Source of the DNA: an uncultured Erwinia sp.
GTDB lineage: Bacteria > Pseudomonadota > Gammaproteobacteria > Enterobacterales > Enterobacteriaceae
Direction: 5' to 3'
Length of the DNA stretch: 64,000 bases
NCBI GenBank assembly: GCA_945290265.1
Contig: CALYQW010000012.1
Coordinates: 1-64,000, forward strand
Both the position numbers and the translations under genes were made by a program. Of the stretch, positions 22,066 to 31,549 are shown piece after piece. Below the pieces are notes generated by a model. It worked only from the letters and a program-made list of their open reading frames with translations. It was not told the origin of the DNA and did no database searches. Every line of letters begins with the position of its first letter. Position 1 is the stretch's first letter.

Positions 22066-23031
22066 TTACATAACATCCTTTAGCCGCTCTGCCACCATCG
22101 TGGCTGAAATATCAGCAATATCAGATGAATGCGATAAGTTAAGTGCAATCTGGTTCTTGCCATACCCGCCAATCAACCCCGGATCGGTTGGGCCATACAA
22201 AGTGATATTCGGACGGTCAAGCGCCGCCGTAAGATGGCTGAGACCGGTATCGACAGAGACGACTGCGCGCGCACCAGCCAGTTCTGTCGCCACCTGTTCC
22301 AGCGTCAGTTTGGGCAGAACCTCAACAAAGTCGAATCCATCAGCCAGGCGTAATGCCCGCTGATATTCATGGGGTGCGCCCCAGGGCAATTTAATCCGCA
22401 GCCCGTAAGGCTGCATCAGGCGAATCAGTTCGCGCCAGCGGTTTTCCGGCCAGTGTTTATTATCACGTGTAGTAGCATGTAAAAAGACCAGATACTGACC
22501 GGCATCCCCACACTGCGACTGCGCAAAATGGCGGGCAATCGCGTAGTCCCCCTGGCTTTCAGGCAGCGCATACGCCAGACTTTTGGCAAATAATTCGCGG
22601 ATGCGTTGGACCGCATGCTGCCGGGGACTCACTGCATGACGCCGGTCATACCACCAGCAGGCCAAAGGTTCGCGCGCGCTGCGGGCATCGTAACCATGCT
22701 TTATTCCCCGCGCCAGCCGGGTAACCAGTGCCGCACTCTTTACCAGCCCCTGTGCATCGATCACCACATCATACTGCTGTGCCCGCAATGTACGTTCAAA
22801 CTGCGCACGCTCTTCACGCGCCTGGCGACCAAACCACTGCTTACGCCAGCGACGCAGTGCCACCGGTAACACCCGATCAACGGCGGGATGCCAGCCAGGG
22901 ATCTGTGCAAAGCCCTCTTCTACCACCCAGTCAAAACGAATGCCTGGGATGGCCTGCATCGCATCCGTCAGCGCCGGCAGCGTGTGCAGGACATCTCCCA
23001 TTGAAGACGTCTTAACAATCAAAACCTGCAT
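22066..23031 (-). CDS. waaC: Heptosyltransferase I
   Basis: It adds the first L-glycero-D-manno-heptose to Kdo. The 321 residues begin MQVLIVKTSSMGDVLHTLPA with the catalytic Asp, and carry DAQGLVKSA, NKHWPENRW and SVDTGLSHLTAALDRP. It almost perfectly follows E. coli WaaC through the first 60 residues. It abuts the waaF stop codon. Confidence 0.97.
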   Translation of the reverse strand: MQVLIVKTSSMGDVLHTLPALTDAMQAIPGIRFDWVVEEGFAQIPGWHPAVDRVLPVALRRWRKQWFGRQAREERAQFERTLRAQQYDVVIDAQGLVKSAALVTRLARGIKHGYDARSAREPLACWWYDRRHAVSPRQHAVQRIRELFAKSLAYALPESQGDYAIARHFAQSQCGDAGQYLVFLHATTRDNKHWPENRWRELIRLMQPYGLRIKLPWGAPHEYQRALRLADGFDFVEVLPKLTLEQVATELAGARAVVSVDTGLSHLTAALDRPNITLYGPTDPGLIGGYGKNQIALNLSHSSDIADISATMVAERLKDVM

Positions 23032-24078
23032 TCAAACTCCTGCCTTCGGGCACAGAGCATCCAGCTCGTTAATCACACGCTCCGGGGTGATATCAATTAA
23101 ACTCTGGTGATAACCTTCATCGGCATCGCCCTTGCGCACCCGCTGATAACCGCTAATCAGACGGATAACCCGCGCATTATCGGACAACGGCGGCGTAAAA
23201 TCAGGGCTGCTGGGGCCGTACAGCGCAATCAGCGGACGGTCAAGCGCGGCAGCAATATGCATCAGACCGGAGTCATTACTCACCACTGCCTGACAGCAGG
23301 CCAGCAAAACCACCGCCTGCTCCAGCTGCGTTTCCCCGGCAAGGTTGCGACACCAGCGGCGTGCCGCTTCCGGTAAGGCATTGACGATCTGCTCACCAGT
23401 CTGACGATCTTTTTCCGAGCCCAAAAGGGCAATCTGACAGCCGCGCGCAATCAGCTGCTCAGCCAGCGCGGCATAATGATAATGAGGCCAGCGTTTTGCC
23501 GGACCAAATTCTGCGCCCGGGCAAAAACCAATCAGCGGACGTTCGGACGTCAAATTAAGGCTGCTCAGCGCCTGCTGCTTTTCCTGCGGCTGCACGCTCA
23601 GGGCGGGACGTAACAGGGGCTGTGGCAGATCTGCAGCGCTACTGATGGTCGATTTATCCTGCGCCAGCGCCACATAACGCTGTACCATCAGCGGAAAAGC
23701 CGCTTTATCCAGTACCCGCAGATCGTTCAGCAGGCCATACCGCATCTCACCACGCCAGCCGGACCGTCGTGGGATATCGGCAAAAAATGGTACCAGCGCC
23801 GATTTAAACGAATTGGGCAGCACGATAGCGCGATCATAGCCCTGAGCCCGCAGCGCTTTACCCAGGCGACGCCGTTCACCCAGTTGCAGCGCCCCGTGCC
23901 CCAGCGGCATCGCCAGCGCCTGGTTGACTTCAGGCATTCGTGTTAAAAGTGGGCGGCACCATGCCGGTGCCATGACGTCGATCACCGCATCAGGGTGATC
24001 GGCCTTAAGGGTTCGATAGAGGCTTTGCGACATCATCATATCGCCGACCCATGACGGGCCGATAACCAGAATTTTCAT
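23032..24078 (-). CDS. waaF: Heptosyltransferase II
   Basis: It adds the second heptose of the inner core. The 348 residues start MKILVIGPSWVGDMMMSQSL and contain LPNSFKSALVPFFA, PGAEFGPAKRWPHYHYA and VSNDSGLMHIAAALDRP. It lies 16 bp after hldD in the hldD-waaF-waaC operon. Confidence 0.97.
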   Translation of the reverse strand: MKILVIGPSWVGDMMMSQSLYRTLKADHPDAVIDVMAPAWCRPLLTRMPEVNQALAMPLGHGALQLGERRRLGKALRAQGYDRAIVLPNSFKSALVPFFADIPRRSGWRGEMRYGLLNDLRVLDKAAFPLMVQRYVALAQDKSTISSAADLPQPLLRPALSVQPQEKQQALSSLNLTSERPLIGFCPGAEFGPAKRWPHYHYAALAEQLIARGCQIALLGSEKDRQTGEQIVNALPEAARRWCRNLAGETQLEQAVVLLACCQAVVSNDSGLMHIAAALDRPLIALYGPSSPDFTPPLSDNARVIRLISGYQRVRKGDADEGYHQSLIDITPERVINELDALCPKAGV

Positions 24079-24094
24079 GACCGGAACAATCCTG

Positions 24095-25027
24095 TTATGC
24101 GGTGCGGTTCAGCCAGGCCATATACTCAGCAACCCCTTCCGCCACAGTCTTAAAGGGTTTGGTGTAACCCGCCGCGCGCAGTTTGGTCTGATCTGCCAGG
24201 GTAAATGCCTGATAACGCCCTTTCAGCTTTTCCGGGAACGGGATGTATTCCACTGAACCCTGTTGATGATATTTCAAAGCCGCATCCGCAACCGCCTGGA
24301 ATGACTCTGCACGTCCGGTACCACAGTTAAAAATACCGGACACGTTATTTTTCCAGAACCACAGATTCACATCGGCTACATCACCCACATAAATAAAATC
24401 ACGCTTAAACTGGTCGCTGCCGGCAAAGAGTTTAGGGTTTTCGCCATTATTCAACTGGGTATTCAGGTGGAAAGCGACGCTGGCCATACTGCCTTTGTGG
24501 CCTTCGCGTGGACCGTACACGTTGAAGTAACGGAAACCACAAATCTGCGACTGCGCCTGCGGCATAATATTGCGCACATAGTGGTCGAACAGCATTTTCG
24601 AATAGCCGTAGACATTCAGCGGCTGTTCATACTGGCGCTCTTCAATAAAGTCAGCGTTACGCCCACCATATGTGGCCGCAGAAGAGGCGTACAGGAAGGG
24701 AATTTGGCGATCCAGACAGTAGTGCAGCAGTTCTTTCGAGTACTGATAGTTATTATCCATCACATACTTACCATCCCACTCGGTGGTAGAAGAACAGGCT
24801 CCCTCGTGGAATACCGCGTCAACATCGCCAAAATCTTCGTCAGCCAGCAGCGCAATCAGAAAATCTTCTTTATCCATATAGTCGGCAATGTCCAGGTCAA
24901 CCAGATTGGTAAACTTGGTACCGTCTTTCAAGTTATCAACCACCAGGATATCCGTATATCCCTGATCGTTCAGAGCTTTAATGATATTACTGCCAATAAA
25001 TCCAGCGCCGCCGGTAACGATAATCAT
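24095..25027 (-). CDS. hldD: ADP-L-glycero-D-manno-heptose 6-epimerase
   Basis: It makes the heptosyl donor used by WaaC, WaaF and WaaQ. Started at [14 protein letters not shown] it has 310 residues, the E. coli length; 45 upstream in-frame codons are rejected. The Rossmann GGAGFIG, the YGYSK catalytic pair and [12 protein letters not shown] are visible. Upstream, yibQ is the direct neighbour. The tdh-kbl genes found next to hldD in E. coli are absent. Confidence 0.97.
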   Translation of the reverse strand: MIIVTGGAGFIGSNIIKALNDQGYTDILVVDNLKDGTKFTNLVDLDIADYMDKEDFLIALLADEDFGDVDAVFHEGACSSTTEWDGKYVMDNNYQYSKELLHYCLDRQIPFLYASSAATYGGRNADFIEERQYEQPLNVYGYSKMLFDHYVRNIMPQAQSQICGFRYFNVYGPREGHKGSMASVAFHLNTQLNNGENPKLFAGSDQFKRDFIYVGDVADVNLWFWKNNVSGIFNCGTGRAESFQAVADAALKYHQQGSVEYIPFPEKLKGRYQAFTLADQTKLRAAGYTKPFKTVAEGVAEYMAWLNRTA

Positions 25028-25169
25028 AGGTATCAGCCTTAAAACAGAGGCGCGGAGCAGGAGGCTCCACACGCATATTGTCTCATCATAACATTTCAAC
25101 GCGTCACCGACAGCCGGAAGGATCTGTAACCTGTCAGGATAGTTTTTATCACCGGTGAGCATCAGAACG

Positions 25170-25191
25170 CTGCCAGCCGGATGGCTGGCAG
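25170..25191 (-). terminator. Hairpin between yibQ and hldD
   Basis: A perfect 9-bp stem CTGCCAGCC/GGCTGGCAG with a GGAT loop lies directly after the yibQ stop. It lacks a T tract on either strand, so it may protect mRNA ends rather than terminate. Confidence 0.4.
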
Positions 25192-25199
25192 CAGGGGTT

Positions 25200-26126
25200 T
25201 CAAAAGGTTAACCCGGAAAAACTGGCGCCCAGCGTCTGCACCAGACTGCTGTCGGCAATGCTTTCAGCAACCACCTGTACTGCATAGCTGGCCGGTACCG
25301 GCACGGTTTTCACTTTACACACCCCGATACTGCGGAATTTTGCAGGTTGTCGCACCGGCGACGCTTTTAGTGCGCCCGGCAGAATTGGCCGTGGGTCAAT
25401 GGCTTGCGATTCATTCAGCAGCTGGCTCGGTCTGACCAGGGTAACATCCGCTGGCAACGCTGCCAGCATCTGCTGCAGAACTCTGACGGTTGAAGGATGT
25501 GGATGTCCAATAGCAATCGCTATGCCATCACGCCGGGCCAGACGCACAGCCCGGCTGAACTGCCGACGGATATCCGCATCATTCTGCGAATCATCCAGAA
25601 ATACCCGGCGCTTAATCACCCTGACCCGGGTGCCTGCTGACGCCCTGGTTGCCTGACTGCCGGCAATCGTCATGCTGTCGAGAAAGTAAAGATTATAATG
25701 ATCAAGCATCTGCATTACTTTCTGCATGCCGGGAAGGCTGGAGGTCATTGCGCTTCCCATATGATTATTCATGCCAGCGGCATAGGGTACTTTGCTGACG
25801 GCATCGCGAATAATACGCGTGATCTCGTCGGCAGACATATTCGGGCGCAGGGTGTCTTTTTCCAGCGGTTGCTTACTGAGCGGGGCCATCGGTAAATGAA
25901 TTAATACCTCGTGACCACGCTGATGCGCACGGGTTGCCATTTCATGCGCATGGGGCGCATTAGGCAGCACCGCGACAGAAATCGCGGCTGGCATCTGTAA
26001 CACCTGATTTTCCTGAGTCGGTCGGTAACCGACATCATCAATCACAATCGCTAGTTTACCGGCATACACCGGACTGGTTGCCAATAGAGCAGCCAGCAGG
26101 CCACTGAATGTTCGCAGTATTGACAC
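25200..26126 (-). CDS. yibQ: YibQ, divergent polysaccharide deacetylase
   Basis: This 308-residue secreted protein has a signal peptide (about 1-22, ending SPVYA). The deacetylase-like fold shows [35 protein letters not shown] and [10 protein letters not shown]. It belongs to the divergent polysaccharide deacetylase family 2. Its substrate is unknown. It follows envC with a 3-bp gap, so the two are co-transcribed as in E. coli. Confidence 0.93.
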   Translation of the reverse strand: MSILRTFSGLLAALLATSPVYAGKLAIVIDDVGYRPTQENQVLQMPAAISVAVLPNAPHAHEMATRAHQRGHEVLIHLPMAPLSKQPLEKDTLRPNMSADEITRIIRDAVSKVPYAAGMNNHMGSAMTSSLPGMQKVMQMLDHYNLYFLDSMTIAGSQATRASAGTRVRVIKRRVFLDDSQNDADIRRQFSRAVRLARRDGIAIAIGHPHPSTVRVLQQMLAALPADVTLVRPSQLLNESQAIDPRPILPGALKASPVRQPAKFRSIGVCKVKTVPVPASYAVQVVAESIADSSLVQTLGASFSGLTF

Positions 26127-26129
26127 GGT

Positions 26130-27419
26130 TTATCTTCCTAACCAGGGCAGTGGATTTACGGCCTGTCCCTGACGACGAATTTCAAAATAAAGCGACGGCG
26201 TTCCACGTCCGCCACTGTTACCGACCAGCGCCACCGGTTGCCCCGCTTTCACCTGAGTGCCAACGCTGACCAGCGCGCTCTGGTTATAGCCATACAGGCT
26301 CATATCACCTTTACCGTGCTCAATCACCACCACCAGACCATAGCCCTGCAACCAGTCAGCCATCAGCACCCGGCCATCAGCAATCGCTTTAACTTCAGTG
26401 CCTTCCGGCGCGGCAATCACCATGCCTTTCCAACGCAGTTCACCCTGCAACTGCTCACCAAAGCGGTGTTCAATCGAGCCACGTACCGGCCAGAGCGCCT
26501 GCCCTGCCGGACGACCCAGCCCGCCGGTACGCGACACCAGCGCCTGTTCGCTGGCCGTCGGTTTATAGGTGGTGCCCTTACGTTTAGCCTGCGCCTCACG
26601 TTCATGCACTTTTTGCGCTTCGCGGGCCTCCCGTTCAGCTCGCGCTTTTGCCTCACGCTCTGCTTTGGCAATTTTATCGCGCAGGCGGCTTTCGTTTTGC
26701 CGCATCTCTGTCAGCTGCGCCTGATCTTTCTCCAGCGAGGACTCCAGGCTGGTTAAGGTTTTTTTCCGCGCCTGGCGGGCCGTTTCCAACTGCTGCTGCT
26801 GATCCTGCTGCTGACCCAGCAACGTTGTCTGACGCGCCTGCTTTTCTACCAGCGCCGCTTTTTCCGCGGAGAGTTGCTGGCGGGTATTCTCCAGCTCATG
26901 AATGGTTTTCTGCCGGGCGTCATTCAGATAACCAAAGTACGCCAGCATTCGTTCATTGCGCTGGCTCTCTTCTCCGCTCAGCAGCAGCTGCAACCCACTG
27001 TGTTGCCCCTGACGGAACGCGGCATCAAGCTGTTGTGCCAGCAGCGATTCCTGACGGGTTTGCTGCTGCTGAAGTTTTGCCACAGACGCGCTGAGGGAAC
27101 GGATATCGTTGTTAAGGGAAGTCAGAACGGTACGGGTATCACGCAGCTGGCGACTGGCCTGTGCAATGCGTTTTTCCTGGCTCTGGAGTTGCTCCAGAAG
27201 CTGCCCACGCCGCTGTTTTTGCTGGCGGACACTTTTTTCTTTTGCCGCGATATCCTGCCGGATACTCTGTAACTGGCTTTTATTATCCTGAAGTGCGGCG
27301 ACAGAAAACGAGCACAACATTGCACCCGTGCAAAACAGCCTGACAGCCAGCGTGAAGACGTTGACACGAGGCAACGACGCAGCAGTCTGGCTGTTACGTG
27401 AGATCCATAAATATTTCAC
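26130..27419 (-). CDS. envC: Murein hydrolase activator EnvC
   Basis: This periplasmic activator of the amidases AmiA and AmiB acts at the division septum. The 429 residues have an N-terminal signal segment (about 20-42), a long coiled coil (about 45-270) rich in Gln and Glu, and a C-terminal LytM domain. The domain is degenerate: SLYFEIRRQG replaces the metal-binding His motif, as in E. coli EnvC, so it activates rather than cuts. The gpmI gene usually upstream is missing. Confidence 0.95.
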   Translation of the reverse strand: MKYLWISRNSQTAASLPRVNVFTLAVRLFCTGAMLCSFSVAALQDNKSQLQSIRQDIAAKEKSVRQQKQRRGQLLEQLQSQEKRIAQASRQLRDTRTVLTSLNNDIRSLSASVAKLQQQQTRQESLLAQQLDAAFRQGQHSGLQLLLSGEESQRNERMLAYFGYLNDARQKTIHELENTRQQLSAEKAALVEKQARQTTLLGQQQDQQQQLETARQARKKTLTSLESSLEKDQAQLTEMRQNESRLRDKIAKAEREAKARAEREAREAQKVHEREAQAKRKGTTYKPTASEQALVSRTGGLGRPAGQALWPVRGSIEHRFGEQLQGELRWKGMVIAAPEGTEVKAIADGRVLMADWLQGYGLVVVIEHGKGDMSLYGYNQSALVSVGTQVKAGQPVALVGNSGGRGTPSLYFEIRRQGQAVNPLPWLGR

Positions 27420-27766
27420 TGTCGCGCTTTCCCCTCCGGAGCCGGATTATTCCATGATGAACCGCGGTTTGCAGCCGCCCTCGCACGCTTTTTGTTTTGC
27501 CGATAACCGCGTGGCTGCCCGGCTGCGCGGCGTAACCGCACGCCAGGTGAGATGCGCCATCCATCGTTATTGCGTAATATTTCACCGTCAGAAATCACTA
27601 CGCCGCGATCACAGGATAGCCTTTTTCACTCAGGGAAACTTTTTTTTGTAATCTGTAGCATAAAACCTGCTTGTGTGCGGCTTCACGTCTGTACATGATA
27701 ATCCTGGCAGGTATACTCAGAAACCTTGTTTTCGCTTATTAACCCTTTCGGGAGTTGTTACCCCTC
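27420..27766. other. envC-yibN divergent spacer without gpmI
   Basis: In E. coli this interval holds gpmI (cofactor-independent phosphoglycerate mutase) in operon with envC. Here 347 bp contain no recognisable remnant of it. The right end carries the yibN promoter. Confidence 0.75.
27690..27717 (+). promoter_or_regulatory. Candidate promoter of yibN-grxC-secB-gpsA
   Basis: TGTACA (27690-27695) and TATACT (27712-27717) are spaced by 16 bp. They lie 50 bp before the yibN start. Confidence 0.5.
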
Positions 27767-28198
27767 ATGCAAGATATTATGCAGTTCGCAGGCAATCACA
27801 CCATTTTAAGTTTGGCGTGGGTTGTTCTGCTGGTATTGGTGATTCTGACTACCGTTAAGGTCATGTTCTCCAAAGTAAAAATGATCGGCCGTGGTGAAGC
27901 TACCCACCTGATCAACAAAGAAGATGCGGTAGTAGTTGATGTGCGTGGGCGCGATGATTACCGGAAAGGCCATATTTCAAATGCAGTAAATGTACTGGCT
28001 GCTGATATCAAAAAAGGCAGCTTCGGTGAGCTGGAAAAATTTAAGTCACGCCCGGTTATCGTGGTGTGCGCCACCGGTACCTCAGCCTTTGAATCTGCTA
28101 CCCAGCTAAAAAATGCCGGCTTCCAGCGGGTTTGTATCCTGAAAGACGGTATTTCTGGCTGGAGCAGCGATAATCTGCCGCTGGTGCGCGGTAAATAA
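27767..28198 (+). CDS. yibN: YibN, membrane-anchored rhodanese-like protein
   Basis: The start [11 protein letters not shown] gives 143 residues, as in E. coli; an upstream TTG frame is ignored. There is one N-terminal membrane segment (about 13-32), then a rhodanese domain with [17 protein letters not shown] and the C-terminal [13 protein letters not shown]. The active-site loop reads [11 protein letters not shown] with a Cys, whereas the E. coli protein as I recall it has no Cys there. This form could therefore be a catalytic sulfurtransferase. Confidence 0.92.
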   Translation: MQDIMQFAGNHTILSLAWVVLLVLVILTTVKVMFSKVKMIGRGEATHLINKEDAVVVDVRGRDDYRKGHISNAVNVLAADIKKGSFGELEKFKSRPVIVVCATGTSAFESATQLKNAGFQRVCILKDGISGWSSDNLPLVRGK

Positions 28199-28216
28199 TA
28201 GTGAGGAGTATTTTAT

Positions 28217-28468
28217 ATGGCACACGTTGAAATTTATACCAAAGCGACCTGTCCTTTTTGCCATCGCGCGACAGCGCTGCTCGGCCAGAAAGGAGTAAGC
28301 TTCACCGAAATCGCCATCGACGGCGACGCTGAAAAACGCGAACAGATGATTGCGCGCAGTGGCCGCACAACCGTGCCGCAAATCTTCATTGATGCGCAGC
28401 ATATCGGCGGCTGCGACGACCTGTATGCGCTGGATGCCAGCAAGGGCCTCGACCCACTGTTGGCGTAA
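28217..28468 (+). CDS. grxC: Glutaredoxin 3
   Basis: This 83-residue glutathione-dependent oxidoreductase has a CPFC active site at positions 12-15 (CPYC in E. coli). TVPQIFIDAQHIGGCDDL supplies the cis-Pro and the glutathione-binding GGCDD. It is second in yibN-grxC-secB-gpsA. Confidence 0.97.
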   Translation: MAHVEIYTKATCPFCHRATALLGQKGVSFTEIAIDGDAEKREQMIARSGRTTVPQIFIDAQHIGGCDDLYALDASKGLDPLLA

Positions 28469-28535
28469 GACCACGCAGCCAGCCTGACAGCGCTCAGACA
28501 TAATAACGGATTATTAACCTATAGGATTACGTAAC

Positions 28536-29012
28536 ATGTCAGAACAAAGCAATACCGAGATGTCTTTCCTGATCCAGCGTATCTACACCAAAGATGTCTC
28601 TTTTGAAGCTCCGGGGGCACCGCAGGTGTTCCAGAAAGAGTGGGTGCCGGAGATCAAGCTGGATTTGGATACATCCTCCGTTCCTCTGACCGAAAACGTC
28701 TATGAAGTGGTACTGCGCGTTACTGTAACCGCAACCATTGAAGAAGAAACTGCCTTCCTGTGCGAAGTGCAGCAGGCTGGGATTTTCTCGATTGAAGGTA
28801 TTGACGGTAATCAGATGGCACACTGCCTGGGTGCTTACTGCCCGAATATCCTGTTCCCGTACGCACGTGAGTGCATCTGCAGCCTGGTTGCCCGTGGCAC
28901 ATTCCCGCAACTGAATCTGGCTCCGGTTAACTTCGACGCCCTGTTTATGAACTTCCTGCAGCAGCAGCAGCAACAGGAAGCCGAAAGCGCCGCACCGCAG
29001 CTGGATGCCTGA
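28536..29012 (+). CDS. secB: Protein-export chaperone SecB
   Basis: This cytosolic tetrameric chaperone delivers unfolded preproteins to SecA. The 158 residues match E. coli: [38 protein letters not shown] and [10 protein letters not shown]. The C-terminal tail is Gln-rich. The stop overlaps the gpsA start. Confidence 0.98.
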   Translation: MSEQSNTEMSFLIQRIYTKDVSFEAPGAPQVFQKEWVPEIKLDLDTSSVPLTENVYEVVLRVTVTATIEEETAFLCEVQQAGIFSIEGIDGNQMAHCLGAYCPNILFPYARECICSLVARGTFPQLNLAPVNFDALFMNFLQQQQQQEAESAAPQLDA

Positions 29013-30025
29013 TGCGTAGCCGGTCAGCCTCAATGAGCGTTATCGGTGCCGGTTCATACGGCACCGCATTAGCGATTACGTTAGCGCGTAATGGTAACAG
29101 TGTGGTGTTATGGGGGCATAATCCGCAGCATCAGTCACAGTTGGCGCGTGAACGCTGTAATAGCGCATTTTTGCAGGATGTCCCCTTCCCGGATACGCTG
29201 GCGATTGAAAGCGACCTGGCCAGCGCCATAGCCGCCAGCCGCGATCTGCTGGTGGTGGTTCCCAGCCATGTTTTTGGCGACGTACTGCAACAAATCAAAC
29301 CCTTTTTGCGCGCTGACTCGCGACTGGTTTGGGCAACCAAAGGTCTTGAAAGCGAAAGTGGCCGCCTGTTACAAGATGTGGCGCGCGATATCCTCGGCGA
29401 CAGCATTCCACTGGCCGTCATTTCCGGCCCGACATTCGCCAAAGAGCTGGCGGCTGGCTTACCGACTGCGATAGCCCTTGCCTCAACCGATGCGCAGTTT
29501 GCTGAAGAGCTACAGCAGCTACTGCACTGCGGTAAAAGCTTCCGCGTTTATAATAATCCCGATTTTATTGGCGTACAGCTTGGCGGTGCGGTAAAAAACG
29601 TGATCGCCATTGGTGCCGGTATCTCAGACGGGATCGGCTTTGGTGCCAATGCACGTACCGCGTTGATCACCCGCGGTCTGGCTGAGATGAGTCGGCTTGG
29701 CGCAGCGCTGGGGGCCGATGCCGCCACCTTTATGGGTATGGCCGGTCTGGGCGATCTGGTATTAACCTGTACTGATAACCAGTCTCGTAACCGTCGTTTT
29801 GGCATGATGATCGGCCAGGGCAGCGATGTTGACAGCGCTCAGGCGAGCATTGGTCAGGTGGTGGAAGGTTACCGCAACACCAAAGAGGTGTGTATGCTGG
29901 CCGCCCGCGTTGGTGTAGAAATGCCCATCACCGAGCAGATTTATCAGGTACTCTATTGCGCTAAAAATGCGCGCGATGCTGCGCTGAGCCTGCTGGGCCG
30001 CACGATGAAAGATGAACAACACTAA
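29012..30025 (+). CDS. gpsA: Glycerol-3-phosphate dehydrogenase [NAD(P)+]
   Basis: It makes sn-glycerol 3-phosphate for phospholipid synthesis. The 337 residues show the [10 protein letters not shown] dinucleotide-binding loop, [19 protein letters not shown] and [11 protein letters not shown] with the catalytic Lys. Translation is coupled to secB (TGATG). Confidence 0.98.
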   Translation: MRSRSASMSVIGAGSYGTALAITLARNGNSVVLWGHNPQHQSQLARERCNSAFLQDVPFPDTLAIESDLASAIAASRDLLVVVPSHVFGDVLQQIKPFLRADSRLVWATKGLESESGRLLQDVARDILGDSIPLAVISGPTFAKELAAGLPTAIALASTDAQFAEELQQLLHCGKSFRVYNNPDFIGVQLGGAVKNVIAIGAGISDGIGFGANARTALITRGLAEMSRLGAALGADAATFMGMAGLGDLVLTCTDNQSRNRRFGMMIGQGSDVDSAQASIGQVVEGYRNTKEVCMLAARVGVEMPITEQIYQVLYCAKNARDAALSLLGRTMKDEQH

Positions 30026-30176
30026 CAGCCTGACACTGACCGGCCGGACGTCATCACTGCGCCAGACAAGCGTGGTGTAACATCTCAGGACCACCCGCCT
30101 GGCGGCGGTTTCGGCACATAAAAAAATGATTATCGTCCGACTGAAATCGGATGTTGTATTTTAGGGGGAGTGTGTC

Positions 30177-30998
30177 ATGTCGAGTATCGAGCCTGAAGCG
30201 ATCTGGAATGAGATCAAAGTTGAAGGTCGTACCCTGGCCGAATGCGAACCGATGCTGGCCAGCTTCTACCACGCTACCCTGTTGAAACATGACGATCTCG
30301 GCAGCGCCCTCAGCTATATGCTGGCAAACAAGCTGGCGAATCCTATTGTTCCCGCGATTGCCATCCGTGAAATCATTCAGGACGCTTACTGCCACGATCC
30401 GTCGATGATTGTCTCCGCCGCCTGTGACATCCTGGCCGTGCGCCAGCGTGACCCGGCAGTGGATAAATACTCGACTCCCCTGCTGTATCTGAAAGGCTTC
30501 CATGCCTTACAGGCTTACCGTATCGGTCATTGGCTGTGGAGCCAGGAGCGACGCGCGCTGGCGGTATACCTGCAAAACGAAATTTCCGTCTCCTTTGCAG
30601 TTGATATTCATCCTGCTGCCACCATTGGTCGCGGTATTATGCTCGATCACGCTACCGGCATTGTGGTGGGTGAAACCGCGGTGATTGAAAATGACGTGTC
30701 AATATTGCAATCCGTCACTCTGGGCGGTACCGGGAAAACCAGTGGCGATCGCCACCCTAAAATTCGTGAAGGGGTGATGATTGGTGCCGGTTCGAAAATC
30801 CTCGGCAATATTGAAGTGGGCCGTGGCGCCAAAATTGGTGCCGGCTCCGTGGTGCTGCAACCCGTGCCGCCACATACTACAGCGGCTGGCGTACCGGCGC
30901 GAATTGTCGGCAAATCGGGCAGTGAGAAACCTTCCATGGAGATGGATCAGCACTTTAACGGCACTATCCCTGGCTTTGAATTCGGCGACGGTATTTAA
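30177..30998 (+). CDS. cysE: Serine O-acetyltransferase
   Basis: It makes O-acetylserine for cysteine synthesis. The 273 residues have the SATase N-terminal helical domain and a C-terminal left-handed beta helix of hexapeptide repeats (AATIGRGIMLDHATGIVVGE, GAGSKILGNIEVGRGAKIG). The C-terminal tail ends in Ile, as needed for docking into CysK. A 151-bp gap with a strong GGGGGAG ribosome site precedes it. Confidence 0.98.
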   Translation: MSSIEPEAIWNEIKVEGRTLAECEPMLASFYHATLLKHDDLGSALSYMLANKLANPIVPAIAIREIIQDAYCHDPSMIVSAACDILAVRQRDPAVDKYSTPLLYLKGFHALQAYRIGHWLWSQERRALAVYLQNEISVSFAVDIHPAATIGRGIMLDHATGIVVGETAVIENDVSILQSVTLGGTGKTSGDRHPKIREGVMIGAGSKILGNIEVGRGAKIGAGSVVLQPVPPHTTAAGVPARIVGKSGSEKPSMEMDQHFNGTIPGFEFGDGI

Positions 30999-31040
30999 AT
31001 AACGTGGACAGCCCTCTTTTCAGGGATCCCACATCCCTTA

Positions 31041-31511
31041 TCAGCGCTTAAGCGCCCCTGCATAGTCCAGCTGCCGCCAGGCTTCATACACCACCACTGA
31101 AACCGCGTTCGACAGGTTCATGCTACGGCTGTCTGGCATCATCGGGATACGTATCTTTTGCTTCGCTGGCAGGGCATCCAGGATCGCCCCCGGTAACCCC
31201 CGGGTTTCCGGGCCAAACACCAGCCAGTCACCAGGCTGATAGCTCACGGCGCTGTGCGCCGGCGTTCCTTTGGTAGTCAGGGCAAAAAGACGCTGAGGCG
31301 ATTCTGCGGCGCAAAAGGCGTCAAAATTGGCATGACGCTTAATCGCGGTAAATTCGTGGTAATCCAACCCCGCGCGACGTAACCGCTTGTCATCCCAGGT
31401 AAAACCGAGCGGTTCAATCAGATGCAGACGAAATCCGGTATTGGCACACAAACGGATAATATTACCGGTATTCGGCGGAATTTCAGGTTCAAATAAAACG
31501 ATATTAAGCAT
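31041..31511 (-). CDS. trmL: tRNA (cytidine/uridine-34-2'-O)-methyltransferase TrmL
   Basis: This SPOUT/knotted methyltransferase modifies the wobble base of two tRNA-Leu species. The 156 residues contain [31 protein letters not shown] and [17 protein letters not shown], the trefoil knot motifs. It lies downstream of cpxA on the same strand, and its ribosome site falls within a hairpin. Confidence 0.96.
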   Translation of the reverse strand: MLNIVLFEPEIPPNTGNIIRLCANTGFRLHLIEPLGFTWDDKRLRRAGLDYHEFTAIKRHANFDAFCAAESPQRLFALTTKGTPAHSAVSYQPGDWLVFGPETRGLPGAILDALPAKQKIRIPMMPDSRSMNLSNAVSVVVYEAWRQLDYAGALKR

Positions 31512-31515
31512 GACA

Positions 31516-31537
31516 CAGCCCTCAGAAACGAGGGCTG
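31516..31537 (-). promoter_or_regulatory. Hairpin covering the trmL ribosome site
   Basis: The perfect 8-bp stem CAGCCCTC/GAGGGCTG has a 6-nt loop. On the - strand its 3' arm contains GAGGG, which ends 7 nt before the trmL ATG. There is no T tract, so it could restrain trmL translation or act as an mRNA end after cpxA. Confidence 0.5.
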
Positions 31538-31549
31538 CAGGATAGCAAA

